Shown here: one piece after another, positions 44,143 through 53,018 of the stretch
How positions within the stretch are numbered: the first letter of the stretch is position 1
Layout of the letters: each line of letters opens with the position of its first letter
NCBI RefSeq assembly: GCF_000311785.1
Contig: NZ_HE978538.1
Coordinates: 86,223-150,222 of the forward strand
Source: Brevibacillus massiliensis
GTDB lineage: Bacteria > Bacillota > Bacilli > Brevibacillales > Brevibacillaceae
Direction: 5' to 3'
DNA length: 64,000 nt
Program-made: the position numbers and the translations under genes
Notes under the pieces: generated by a model
Database searches by the model: none
What the model saw: only the letters and a program-made list of their open reading frames with translations
Told to the model about the DNA's origin: nothing

Positions 44143-44824
44143 CTATTTTGTACCCTACTCCCCAAATGGTTTGAATCAGTTTGTATCCGAGCTGTTTCTC
44201 CAGTTTGTCGCGCAGATTGCTGATATGGACCATGACGGTATTGTTGGAGGCGTAGTATTTCTCCTTCCAGACCCGCTGGAAGATTTCCTCTGCGGCAAAG
44301 ACTCTTCCCGGGTTGCTGGCCAGCAGGTAAAGGATGTCGAATTCCCTTGACGTCAGCACAACAGGTGAATCGTTCACCGTAACTGAATGAGCGGTCCGGT
44401 TGATCGCCACATCGTGAATCTTTAATATCTCATCTGTCTGCCCGTTGGCATCGTGGTTGTACAAAAAGCTGCGGCGCAGCAGCGATTTGACCCGGGCGAT
44501 CAGCTCCAGCGGGTTGAACGGTTTGATCATGTAATCATCGGCGCCCGTCATCAAACCGAGAATCTTGTCCATATCCTCTGTTTTGGCGCTCAGCATCAAA
44601 ATGGGCAGGGTCTTGGTTTCCCGCACTTTGCGGCACACTTCGATCCCGTCCACCTCCGGCATCATCACATCGAGTATGAGCAGATCCACCGCTTCCGCTT
44701 CCAACAGCTCCAGTGCCGCCCGCCCGTTATGCGCATGGAGAACGTGAAAGCCTTCATTGGTCAAATACAAGGAAATCAATTGGGCGATTTCCCTGTCGTC
44801 ATCGACAACGAGAATGTTGCGCAT
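44135..44824 (-). CDS. vanR: VanR-type response regulator
   Basis: 229-aa OmpR/PhoB-type activator. Acidic pocket DDDREIAQL, phospho-Asp in LLILDVMMPEVDG, Lys in MIKPFNPLELIARV, winged helix LTSREFDILYLLASNPGRVF and NTVMVHISNLRDKLE ... WGVGYKIDA. It is very close in layout to the amber-interrupted regulator at 5781-6476. GGGTGATGG precedes the ATG. It probably activates the vanG promoter at 42943-42971. Confidence 0.9.
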   Translation of the reverse strand: MRNILVVDDDREIAQLISLYLTNEGFHVLHAHNGRAALELLEAEAVDLLILDVMMPEVDGIEVCRKVRETKTLPILMLSAKTEDMDKILGLMTGADDYMIKPFNPLELIARVKSLLRRSFLYNHDANGQTDEILKIHDVAINRTAHSVTVNDSPVVLTSREFDILYLLASNPGRVFAAEEIFQRVWKEKYYASNNTVMVHISNLRDKLEKQLGYKLIQTIWGVGYKIDA

Positions 44825-45004
44825 CGTCCATCACCCTGTTCTTTACTGTACGACTTGTTTTGCCTGCACAACTATCATCATAGCATATCGCATGCTGACA
44901 GCCGTATAAAGCTCCGGGGAGAAGTTGCGAATAATCTGTTATTCGCGAGGAAACATAACCCAGTAAATATCAGGGCAAATTTGCATGGCGAAAGGGGTTA
45001 ACGA

Positions 45005-45624
45005 ATGCAGCGAAAGAATCAGGTCATCATGCCATTGATTGCAGCGCTTACGGCGCTTTTTTCGCCGCTCGGCGGCTGCCCCCGGGCTGGACAAGGACCT
45101 GGAAAACACCCGCTGGTCGTAATGGAAGAAACCAAACAGCAGATGGTCAGGACCAGAGCACCGATCCATCAGTTTTTTTACTCGGAGTCCTTAGCCGGTC
45201 CAGACTTTAAAGAGATCGTCGCTCCCAACAGCAATACCTTGTATGTTTCCGCATGGCTCGACCTCGCTTCCGGTCCGGTGATTCTTCGTGTTCCGGAGAA
45301 TAAAGCGGCCGGTACTATACGGTTCAAATGCTTGACGCCTATACGAATACGTTTCGAAACGTCTCCAGTCGATCGACAGGGGGCAAGCCGGGTCAGTACG
45401 CGATCGTCGGCCCGACCTGGAAGGGGAAGGCAGCGGAAGAAAAAATCCAGGCTCCGACCAACACCGTTTGGCTGATAGGGCGGGTGGAGGTGAAGGGCAA
45501 GGAATCCAACTGGCTTCCCTCGCCGCCAGGGGATTTTAACCTGGTCCTGAGGATGTTCGAACCCAAACCCAGGATGCTGGAAAAAGGGTACAAGCTTCCG
45601 CCTGTCAAGCGGATATCCGGGTGA
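45005..45624 (+). pseudogene. Frameshifted DUF1254-domain protein
   Basis: Frame 1 (from ATG 45005) encodes a hydrophobic start, then VVMEETKQQMVRTRAPIHQF and VAPNSNTLYVSAWLDLASGP, all typical of DUF1254. At about 45308-45315 the frame must change: the next family stretch, RYYTVQMLDAYTNTFRNVS then VGPTWKG and NTVWLIGRV, is in another frame and runs to KRISG and a stop at 45624. One indel therefore splits the gene. Family members often continue with DUF1214 and are about twice as long, so the C-terminus also appears missing. Function of the family is unknown. The upstream 180 bp to vanR contain no other feature. Confidence 0.8.
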
Positions 45625-45639
45625 TAAACGGGTAAAAAA

Positions 45640-45671
45640 CAGCCAGGGTGCAGGTTCAACGACCCTGGCTG
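45640..45671 (-). terminator. Terminator of helD
   Basis: CAGCCAGGGT pairs with ACCCTGGCTG around a 12-nt loop; on the minus strand it is followed by TTTTTTACC. It overlaps the last codons of helD. Confidence 0.8.
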
Positions 45672-48001
45672 ACGTACGTTTCCGGTGAAAGGTCGCGGAG
45701 AAAGCAGCTGATCTCATCGGTATAATAGAGATGCAATTCATGCATGGCCCGGGTGCAGGCCGTGTAGAACAGCTTCCGGTCCTGTTCCTTGCCGTACCGG
45801 GACTGGGACGCGTTGTAGATGATCACTGCATCAAACTCGATGCCTTTCGCCAGGTAGGAGGGGATGACCAGCGTGCCTGCCTGAAAGGAACCCGTCTCTT
45901 TTTCCACCAGGTGAAGCGGCTCTTCGCCTTGCAGTGCCTGATAGGCTTCCCGGCACTCCCGGGCCGTTTTGCAGATCACGGCAATCGTCCGGTTCCCGTG
46001 CAAAGAACGGATGCAATCTTTTACCTTATCAGCGAGGTCGAGGGCGTCCTTGGCTCGAGTCACAGTCGGTTTCTTGCCTTCGCGATTAAACGGCTCGATG
46101 GCGTCGCCGCCGGGGATCAGCCCGCGGGTAAACTCAACGATCGGCCGGGTCGAGCGGTAACTGCGGGTCAGGACGATACTCTCTGCATGCTCAGAACCCA
46201 ATATTTGGGCTAGCTGTGAAAAGTCGGTGCCGGCAGCGTGGGCGTAGATCGCTTGATTCAAATCGCCGAGCACCGTCATTTTACTGTTCGGAAAGAGCCT
46301 TCGCAAAAGGGCGAACTGGAAGGGAGAGTAGTCCTGGGCTTCGTCAACAAAGACGTGCCGGATCGCATTGTTGGAGCGAAAGCCCTCGATCCGCTCTTTC
46401 AGATACAGGTAGGGGACGGCATCTTCATAGGCGATCTCGCCGCGGTCTAACCGTTCAACGGTCCAATCGCAGATTTCCGCCCATCTGCCAGGGGGCTGAT
46501 ATTTGCTGTCCAAAGAAAAACTGAGCCTTGGATCCGCAAACAGCTGACGATAAATGGCCGGCATGTCGATGAACTGCAGACGTTTTACCGACGCACGCAA
46601 CGGGTCGAAATGGCGGTTCACGACGAGGGAGGCGAGCAGCTTCTGTTCCATGGCATAGTCGTCGAAGGTATTTCCGCGCATCCGTTTTCGCTTCCGCAGC
46701 TCCTGCTCCACTTCCCGATAATCGTCTTGATCGAGCAGTTCGATCTCTTCCTCTACCCAGCGCTTTTTCCGCTCTGCCCGCGCTCGGGTCTCCAGTTGGG
46801 CGAGCAGCCACTTGGCAAGCAGGTTCATCCGGTTGGGAATCGGCAGGGAACGATCCAGTGAGTAGAACTGTTCGGACAAACTTTCTGCCGAGATGAGCGT
46901 CTTGCCCCTGAATTCCAGGTTGCAAAAACGCATGCCTTCCTGTCCAAGAAGTTGGATGTACTGCTCGATGATCCCCAAGAAGCCGGTTGAGGATTTAAAG
47001 GGGATTCCCTCAAGGCGGGCGGCATAACCTGGCTCATCCATTGCGGTGTGGACATACTCCAACTGGCCGAACGGATCTTCTACCCGGAAGGTTCTTCCCA
47101 GACGCCGCTCCAGGTATTCCTGGAAGGTCGTCTGCTGCATGTTTTCTTCACCCAGTTCGGGGAGAACGGTAGAAACGTAACTGTTAAACATCTCATTTGG
47201 CGAAAACAGCACGATTTGGTTGGCCTGCAATGTTTTCCGGTAGCGGTACAGCAGATAGGCAACGCGCTGCAGGGCCGCTGATGTCTTGCCGCTGCCCGCT
47301 GCGCCCTGCACGATCAAGAGCGGGCTTCGCTCATTGCGGATGATCCGGTTTTGCTCCATCTGGATCGTCGCCACGATGCTTTTCATCTGTGTGCTGGATT
47401 GCTGCCCCAGCACCGCTTGAAGCAGTTCGTCTCCGATCGTGACGCCCGTGTCAAACATGCTGCGGATGCGCCCCTCGCGAATGATCAGCTGCCGCTTCAA
47501 CTCCATCGTGCCGACAATCGTGCCGCCAGGGGTCTCGTATCGGGCAGGTCCCGGCGGATAGTCATAGTACATGCTGGCCACCGGAGCCCGCCAGTCGTAG
47601 ACGAGGAAGTGTTCGTCATCCTCATCGAGCAGGGAGGTGATCCCCAGGTATATGCGTTCGGACTCCTTTTCGTCCTCCTCTTTAAAGTCGATTCTTCCGA
47701 AGTAGGGGGATTGTCTGAGCCGGACGAGCGTGTTCAACTGCTTCTGGGAGTGAAGGTGACTGCGTTCCCGCTCTGCCAGCAATTCCGCATGCTGCTTAAT
47801 GCTAGCGTAGGTTTCGGCTGCCTCATGGGCGTCGTCAAAGTTGACGGTTACGTCCTCCCAAAAGTTTTTGCGGATTTTGACGATATCCGTTTTTAACCCG
47901 CCGACATCCTGCTCCAAACCGGAGATTCGCTGGTCGATAAGGCGGGTGACCCGCTCGATCCGCTGTTGTTCCGCTTGCCAATCCTGTTCGACTGTACTCA
48001 T
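45656..48001 (-). CDS. helD: HelD-like RNA polymerase recycling helicase
   Basis: 781-aa superfamily 1 UvrD-like NTPase. The N-terminal coiled-coil arm (about residues 1-110, EQDWQAEQQRIERVTRLI) probes the polymerase channel in HelD. Walker A is VQGAAGSGKTSAALQRVAYL near residue 232, Walker B DEAQDYSPFQFALLRRLFP, and motif LTRSYRSTRPI and the C-terminal ACTRAMHELHLYY follow. In B. subtilis, HelD removes stalled RNA polymerase from DNA using ATP, and in some bacteria homologues confer rifamycin tolerance. The length fits the B. subtilis type. It is divergent from a strong promoter at 48047. Confidence 0.88.
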   Translation of the reverse strand: MSTVEQDWQAEQQRIERVTRLIDQRISGLEQDVGGLKTDIVKIRKNFWEDVTVNFDDAHEAAETYASIKQHAELLAERERSHLHSQKQLNTLVRLRQSPYFGRIDFKEEDEKESERIYLGITSLLDEDDEHFLVYDWRAPVASMYYDYPPGPARYETPGGTIVGTMELKRQLIIREGRIRSMFDTGVTIGDELLQAVLGQQSSTQMKSIVATIQMEQNRIIRNERSPLLIVQGAAGSGKTSAALQRVAYLLYRYRKTLQANQIVLFSPNEMFNSYVSTVLPELGEENMQQTTFQEYLERRLGRTFRVEDPFGQLEYVHTAMDEPGYAARLEGIPFKSSTGFLGIIEQYIQLLGQEGMRFCNLEFRGKTLISAESLSEQFYSLDRSLPIPNRMNLLAKWLLAQLETRARAERKKRWVEEEIELLDQDDYREVEQELRKRKRMRGNTFDDYAMEQKLLASLVVNRHFDPLRASVKRLQFIDMPAIYRQLFADPRLSFSLDSKYQPPGRWAEICDWTVERLDRGEIAYEDAVPYLYLKERIEGFRSNNAIRHVFVDEAQDYSPFQFALLRRLFPNSKMTVLGDLNQAIYAHAAGTDFSQLAQILGSEHAESIVLTRSYRSTRPIVEFTRGLIPGGDAIEPFNREGKKPTVTRAKDALDLADKVKDCIRSLHGNRTIAVICKTARECREAYQALQGEEPLHLVEKETGSFQAGTLVIPSYLAKGIEFDAVIIYNASQSRYGKEQDRKLFYTACTRAMHELHLYYTDEISCFLRDLSPETYVSQGR

Positions 48002-48046
48002 GGAATCGCTCCTTTTCGTTGGGATGATTTATCTTCACTGAAAGGT

Positions 48047-48075
48047 TTGACAAGATGGATCCTTTGTGGTAAGAT
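48047..48075 (+). promoter_or_regulatory. Sigma-A promoter divergent from helD
   Basis: TTGACA (48047-48052), 17-nt spacer and TAAGAT (48070-48075). It points away from helD towards the short transcript and the EamA gene. Confidence 0.65.
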
Positions 48076-48081
48076 TATCGT

Positions 48082-48206
48082 AGGGAAATAATGTTGATTT
48101 TTACGTTTTGAGTGTAAGCCGTTTTTCCATTCTAACATAAGAGATAAGTCTGGTTCAAGACTTTTTGGCAGATATCCAAAGAGACGTGTATGACGTCTTT
48201 TTTTTG
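48082..48206 (+). ncRNA. Possible small RNA or attenuator leader
   Basis: Between the promoter above and the EamA start there are two terminator-like hairpins: AGTCT-GGTTCA-AGACT-TTTT, and AGACGT-GTATG-ACGTCT followed by eight T (48182-48206). A transcript of about 125 nt would end before the coding region. It could be a stand-alone RNA or an attenuator for the transporter gene. No known riboswitch class is recognised. Confidence 0.35.
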
Positions 48207-48274
48207 TATGATTGACAGAGAGAAAGTGGGAAAAAAGATAAAAAGTCCAGCATGATGGAAAGAAGTGGGGACGC

Positions 48275-49203
48275 TTGAAGAAGTATCATATTTATTTCGC
48301 CTTATTTTGCGTCATGATTGCCTGGGGTTTTAATGTCATCATGACGAAGGTGCTGGTAGCCCATTTTCTGCCGGTTACCATGACAGCCCTCCGCATTTTA
48401 CGGCGGGAATCAGTGTGCTGCTCATCATGCTTTGCTGCAAGCAGGTACGCGCTCTGACGAAGCGGGAGTTTTGGTATGTTCTCTTTGGAGCGATGTTTAA
48501 CGTCGTCGGACATCATTATTTCTTATCGATCGGCCTGTCCAAAACGTCAGCAACCAACGGGGGGCTGATTTTGGGCTTGGGTCCGCTGTTGACTACAGTC
48601 TTGGCTATCCTCTTTTTGGGCAGCAAGGTGACAGTGACGCGAATGATCGGGGTCATCTTGGGGATCGCGGGTGTTTCCTTCATCGTATTGGGGGGAAATG
48701 GCGGCTTAAGCGGAGTCTCACTGGGAGATGCAGATGTATTCATGGCGATTGTCTTTCAAGCGGCAAGTTTTGTCATCATCAAGAAGGTATCGGATACGCT
48801 GGATCCGCGGCTGATGACGGGGTATATGCTGCTGATCGGCTCGGTTGTGCTGTTCGCTCTCAGCCTGTTCATCGAACCGGCAGGACTGGCCAGCATGGCA
48901 ACCGGCTCTGCCGGCGTGTGGGCGGTGTTTTTTGCATCGGCTATTGTCGCTACCGCTCTGGGACACATGGTCTACAATTACGCGATCGGCAAGGTTGGTG
49001 CAGCGAAATCCGCTGTTTTTATCAATTTAAATACCTTTTTCGCATTAGTCGGCGCAGTCTTGTTTTTGGGCGAAAAAATAGCGGGCGTACATATCGTCGG
49101 CTTCTTCTTGATCCTGATGGGCGTCGTGCTCGGCTCAGGCGCTTTCGAAGAATTGCTTAGCGGCAGCAGGGGAAAGAAAGAGATCGGGATGGGAAGGCAG
49201 TAA
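48275..49203 (+). pseudogene. EamA/DMT-family transporter, frameshifted
   Basis: Frame 1 starts KKYHIYFALFCVMIAWGFNV and runs to MTALRI. The continuation FTAGISVLLIMLCCKQVRAL is in the +2 frame and goes on intact to 49203 (GLSKTSATNGGLILGLGPLL; FLGEKIAGVHIVGFFLILMG). One missing T in the run at about 48396-48400 (ATTTTACG, where ATTTTTACG would restore the frame) explains the break. The ten-helix drug/metabolite transporter is otherwise complete. It may be a true pseudogene, a phase-variable site or a base-calling error. Confidence 0.85.
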
Positions 49204-49282
49204 AAATCATTTGGTTGATGTTCATTCGAATGATGTTAAAATCAAGAATATGGAAAAAACATTGAGGATGGAATAGATAAAA

Positions 49283-50641
49283 ATGAATCAGACATTCACG
49301 GTTTGGGAGAAAACGCGCCAGCTGCTGATCGTTTTGCTGCCGATTCTCATATCGCAATTGGCGCTGTTTGCAATGATCTTTTTCGATACGATTATGTCAG
49401 GCCACGCCAGTCCGATCGATCTGGCGGGGGTAGCCATCGGATCGAGCATCTGGAGTCCGGTGCAGGCGGGATTGACCGGGATATTGATGGCTGTGACTCC
49501 GATCGTGGCGCAAATGATCGGCGCGATGCGCAAAGAGCAAGTGCCGTTTACCGTTGTGCAGGCGATGTACCTGGCTGTCGCGATTGCCATCGCGGTCGTC
49601 CTCATAGGTGCGGTTGCGCTTGGTCCGCTTTTAAACATGATGGAGTTGGAACCAGAGGTTCATGACATTGCCTGGCGCTACCTGATCGCTCTGGCGTTCG
49701 GAATCGTTCCGCTGTTCGTCTACACCGTCGTTCGCTGCTTCATTGACGCGCTGGGCTGGACGCGGATCACCATGTTGATTACGCTGGTTTCCTTGCCGAT
49801 CAACGTCTTGCTCAATTACGTGCTCATTTTCGGCCACTTCGGCATGCCGCGCCTGGGGGGAGTCGGGGCAGGATATGCGACAGCGATCACGTATTGGTGC
49901 ATCACATTGATCAGTTTGTACGTCGTTCACCGGGTGCAGGCTTTTTCCGAGTATGGAATATTAACGAAGGTTTACCGCATTTCCATGGCAGCCTGGAAGG
50001 AACTGCTGAGGATTGGAGTGCCGCTTGGCTTCTCCATTTTTTTTGAAGTAAGCATCTTCGCTGCCGTCACGCTTTTCATGAGTCAGTTCAATACGATTAC
50101 GATTGCCGCTCACCAGGCTGCGATGAATTTCGCCTCGTTTATTTACATGGTTCCGATGAGCATCTCGATGGCATTGACGATTCTCGTCGGGTTTGAAGCC
50201 GGGGCCAAAAGATTCAAAGATGCCCGGCAGTACAGCTACTTGGGGATTAGTATCGCATTGGTGATGGCGGCGCTGTTTGCCGTTGGCCTGTTGTTGTTCA
50301 ATGAACAGGTGGCGGGTTTGTACACCACCGATGAGGCAGTGCTTCGCCTGACTCAGCATTTCCTGATGTATTCGATTCTGTTTCTTTTGTCGGACGCAGT
50401 CGCGGCGCCGATCCAGGGAATTCTGCGGGGTTACAAGGAGGTCACCGTCACTTTCGTCGTTGCGCTTATTTCCTATTGGGTGATCGGGCTGCCGCTCGGT
50501 TATCTGATGGCGAATTACACTTCATTCGCTGCGTTTGGCTATTGGATCGGATTAATTACCGGACTTGCCGCGGGAGCAGTCTTTTTGTTCGGCCGATTGC
50601 TGGCCTTGCAGCGGAAAAAGATCAGGGCCGACGAACCTTAA
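49283..50641 (+). CDS. MATE-family multidrug exporter (NorM-like)
   Basis: 452 aa with 12 helices in two MatE repeats (LPILISQLALFAMIFFDTIM; VPLGFSIFFEVSIFAAVTLF). Conserved acidic residue and Pro in the N-lobe (FDTIMSGH) and IQGILRGYKE in the C-lobe. It exports cationic drugs using Na+ or H+. Followed by a strong terminator, so it is separate from the MarR operon beyond. Confidence 0.92.
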   Translation: MNQTFTVWEKTRQLLIVLLPILISQLALFAMIFFDTIMSGHASPIDLAGVAIGSSIWSPVQAGLTGILMAVTPIVAQMIGAMRKEQVPFTVVQAMYLAVAIAIAVVLIGAVALGPLLNMMELEPEVHDIAWRYLIALAFGIVPLFVYTVVRCFIDALGWTRITMLITLVSLPINVLLNYVLIFGHFGMPRLGGVGAGYATAITYWCITLISLYVVHRVQAFSEYGILTKVYRISMAAWKELLRIGVPLGFSIFFEVSIFAAVTLFMSQFNTITIAAHQAAMNFASFIYMVPMSISMALTILVGFEAGAKRFKDARQYSYLGISIALVMAALFAVGLLLFNEQVAGLYTTDEAVLRLTQHFLMYSILFLLSDAVAAPIQGILRGYKEVTVTFVVALISYWVIGLPLGYLMANYTSFAAFGYWIGLITGLAAGAVFLFGRLLALQRKKIRADEP

Positions 50642-50652
50642 AGACTTGGAAG

Positions 50653-50681
50653 GGAGCCGGATTCGTCGGCTCCTTCTTTTT
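50653..50681 (+). terminator. Terminator after the MATE gene
   Basis: GGAGCCG pairs with CGGCTCC over a 7-nt loop, followed by TTCTTTTT. Confidence 0.8.
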
Positions 50682-50716
50682 GGTTTATTTTCCAAAGGGA
50701 CGCAGGCAGAATGCGA

Positions 50717-50745
50717 TTGACAAGAATTTTACACACCCATATAAT
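50717..50745 (+). promoter_or_regulatory. Sigma-A promoter of the MarR/ABC operon
   Basis: Perfect TTGACA, 17-nt spacer and perfect TATAAT. The strength suggests that the operon needs repression. Confidence 0.8.
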
Positions 50746-50753
50746 TAGGTAGC

Positions 50754-50780
50754 CAAATAAATTATATAACAAACTATTTG
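50754..50780. promoter_or_regulatory. Candidate MarR operator
   Basis: Inverted repeat CAAATA...TATTTG about the AT-rich centre, just after the -10 box and before marR. Size and position fit MarR autorepression. Confidence 0.4.
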
Positions 50781-50808
50781 CAAACCAACATATATTTGAG
50801 GTGAACAT

Positions 50809-51294
50809 ATGGAATTCAACGGTCATCCAACGGCACAGAGGTTGATGCAGGCATTTCGGAGATTGAGGCGGGCCGATTGGCGCAAGCGTTTTGTTGCAGG
50901 CCATGTGCCTAGCGAAATGATGGTGTTGATCTGTATCAGAAGAGAGCTAAAGCACGATTCCCGAGGAGTGATGGTATCGAAAATCAGCAGTATGCTGAAT
51001 GTTACCTCACCGACGGTTACACAGTTGATCAAAGGGCTTGAAGCGAACGGCCTGGTTGAGCGCAGCATCGACAAGGAAGACCGGCGGGTCGTGCGGATTA
51101 CGCTTACGGATGCCGGAAAAAAGGTGACGGAACAGGCGTTCAAGGAGTTTTCCGATTCCTTCAACGGCTTGGTCGAGTACCTGGGAGAAGAACAAAGCAA
51201 ACAGCTTGCCGATCTGCTCGACCAGGTGTTCCAGTACTTCGATGAAAGAAAGAAGCGTTTGGAGCAGTCACAAAGCAAGGGTGATGAAGCATGA
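50809..51294 (+). CDS. MarR-family regulator
   Basis: 161 aa winged helix: MVSKISSMLNVTSPTVTQLI recognition region, wing SIDKEDRRVVRITLTDAGKK, and C-terminal dimer helices. It leads an operon with two ABC exporter half-genes, overlapping the first by 4 nt (ATGA). Local repressor of multidrug efflux relieved by drug binding is the likely role. Confidence 0.9.
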   Translation: MEFNGHPTAQRLMQAFRRLRRADWRKRFVAGHVPSEMMVLICIRRELKHDSRGVMVSKISSMLNVTSPTVTQLIKGLEANGLVERSIDKEDRRVVRITLTDAGKKVTEQAFKEFSDSFNGLVEYLGEEQSKQLADLLDQVFQYFDERKKRLEQSQSKGDEA

Positions 51295-53018
51295 TCAAGT
51301 TGTTTCGCTTTATCAAGCCGTACCGCTGGCTGGTGATTGCGGTTCTGCTGCTCATCTTTTTGCAGACGCTGTCAGATCTGTTCCTGCCAACCTTGATGGC
51401 AGATATCGTCGATGTCGGGATCGTCAATGGGGACACTCCGTACATCCTGAAAATTGGCAGTTTCATGCTGTTGGTTGCCGCCGGAGGAGTGCTTTGCTCC
51501 GTCACTGCGAGCTTCCTGTCATCCAGAGTCTCCGCAGGTTTCGGCCAAAGACTTCGCTCGATGGTCTTCTCCCACGTCACAAACTTCTCGCTGCAGGAGT
51601 TTGACAAGATTGGCACGGCTTCGCTGATCACCAGGACAACGAATGACATCACGCAAGTCCAGCAGGTCTTGAACATGATGCTGCGGATGATGGTGATGGC
51701 TCCGTTGATGTGCATTGGCGGGATCATCATGGCGGTGTCCAAGGATGCCAAGCTGTCACTGGTTCTGGTCGTCGTCATCCCCGTCCTGATCGCTGTAATT
51801 GCGTTCTTTGCCACCAAGGGAATGCCGCTGTTTAAAGCGATACAGGTCAAACTGGACAAATTAAATCTCGTCCTCCGGGAAAACCTGACCGGTATTCGCG
51901 TCATCCGGTCATTTAACCGCATTGACCGCGAAAAACAGCGCTTTGACGAGGCAAACCTCGATCTTGCCAATACTTCGGTAAAAGTGAACAGGCTGATGGC
52001 TTCGCTCATGCCGACCATGATGCTGGTGCTCAATCTTTCGACCATTGCGATTATTTGGTTCGGCGGCATCCGCATCGATCACGGACATATGCAGGTCGGG
52101 GCCTTGATGGCGTTTATCCAATACGCCATGCAGATCATGTTTTCCCTGTTGATGGTGACGATGATTTTTGTCATGATTCCCCGCGCCGCGGCTTCTGCAG
52201 TCAGAATTAACGAGGTGCTGGAGATGGATCCCGACATCAAGGACGGGGAGCAGCTGCAGGAGACAAACAGCAAGAGAGGGTACGTTGAATTTCGCGATGT
52301 GACCTTCAGCTATCCCGGCGCTGAAAAGCCGGCGCTCTCCAACATCTCGTTCCAGGCCAGACCGGGCGAAGTCACCGCGATCATCGGCGGCACCGGTTCA
52401 GGAAAAACAACGCTGATCAGTCTGATTCCGCGTTTCTACGACGTTGACAGCGGCTGCGTCCTGGTTGACGGCGTCGATGTGCGGAAGATGTCCCAGGCGA
52501 GTTTGCGGGAGCGCATCGGATTCGTTCCGCAAAAAGCCGTCCTGTTTACCGGAACGATCGCAGAAAACATCCGCTACGGCAAGGAAGACGCGACAGACGC
52601 GGAGATCCGGCATGCCGCTGAAATAGCACAGGCGACCGAGTTCATCTCGGAGATGAAAGACGGCTTCGATTCGGTGATTGCCCAAGGCGGCATGAACGTC
52701 TCCGGCGGGCAAAAGCAGCGGCTCTCCATCGCCCGGGCTTTGGTGCGAAGACCGGAAATCTACGTTTTTGACGACAGCTTCTCGGCGCTTGACTTTAAGA
52801 CAGACGCAAAGCTGCGGGCAGCACTCAAGGAGGAAACGGGAGATTCCACGGTGATGATCGTCGCCCAAAGAGTGAGCACGGTGATGGACGCCGACCGGAT
52901 CATCGTCCTGGACGAGGGGAAAATTGCCGGCATCGGCACTCATCGGGAACTGATGGATACCTGCAACGTTTATCGGGAAATCGTGTCCTCGCAGCTGTCA
53001 GAGGAGGAAATCGCATGA
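51291..53018 (+). CDS. Heterodimeric ABC exporter half, degenerate-site subunit
   Basis: 575 aa: six-helix exporter domain, then NBD with Walker A IGGTGSGKTTLIS, signature NVSGGQKQRLSIARAL, Walker B YVFDDSFSALD and switch MIVAQRVSTV. The catalytic Glu is Asp and the H-loop His is Gln, the pattern of the non-hydrolysing half in BmrC/TM287-type exporters. It overlaps both MarR and the second half gene by 4 nt. Export of amphipathic drugs or peptides is inferred. Confidence 0.9.
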   Translation: MIKLFRFIKPYRWLVIAVLLLIFLQTLSDLFLPTLMADIVDVGIVNGDTPYILKIGSFMLLVAAGGVLCSVTASFLSSRVSAGFGQRLRSMVFSHVTNFSLQEFDKIGTASLITRTTNDITQVQQVLNMMLRMMVMAPLMCIGGIIMAVSKDAKLSLVLVVVIPVLIAVIAFFATKGMPLFKAIQVKLDKLNLVLRENLTGIRVIRSFNRIDREKQRFDEANLDLANTSVKVNRLMASLMPTMMLVLNLSTIAIIWFGGIRIDHGHMQVGALMAFIQYAMQIMFSLLMVTMIFVMIPRAAASAVRINEVLEMDPDIKDGEQLQETNSKRGYVEFRDVTFSYPGAEKPALSNISFQARPGEVTAIIGGTGSGKTTLISLIPRFYDVDSGCVLVDGVDVRKMSQASLRERIGFVPQKAVLFTGTIAENIRYGKEDATDAEIRHAAEIAQATEFISEMKDGFDSVIAQGGMNVSGGQKQRLSIARALVRRPEIYVFDDSFSALDFKTDAKLRAALKEETGDSTVMIVAQRVSTVMDADRIIVLDEGKIAGIGTHRELMDTCNVYREIVSSQLSEEEIA

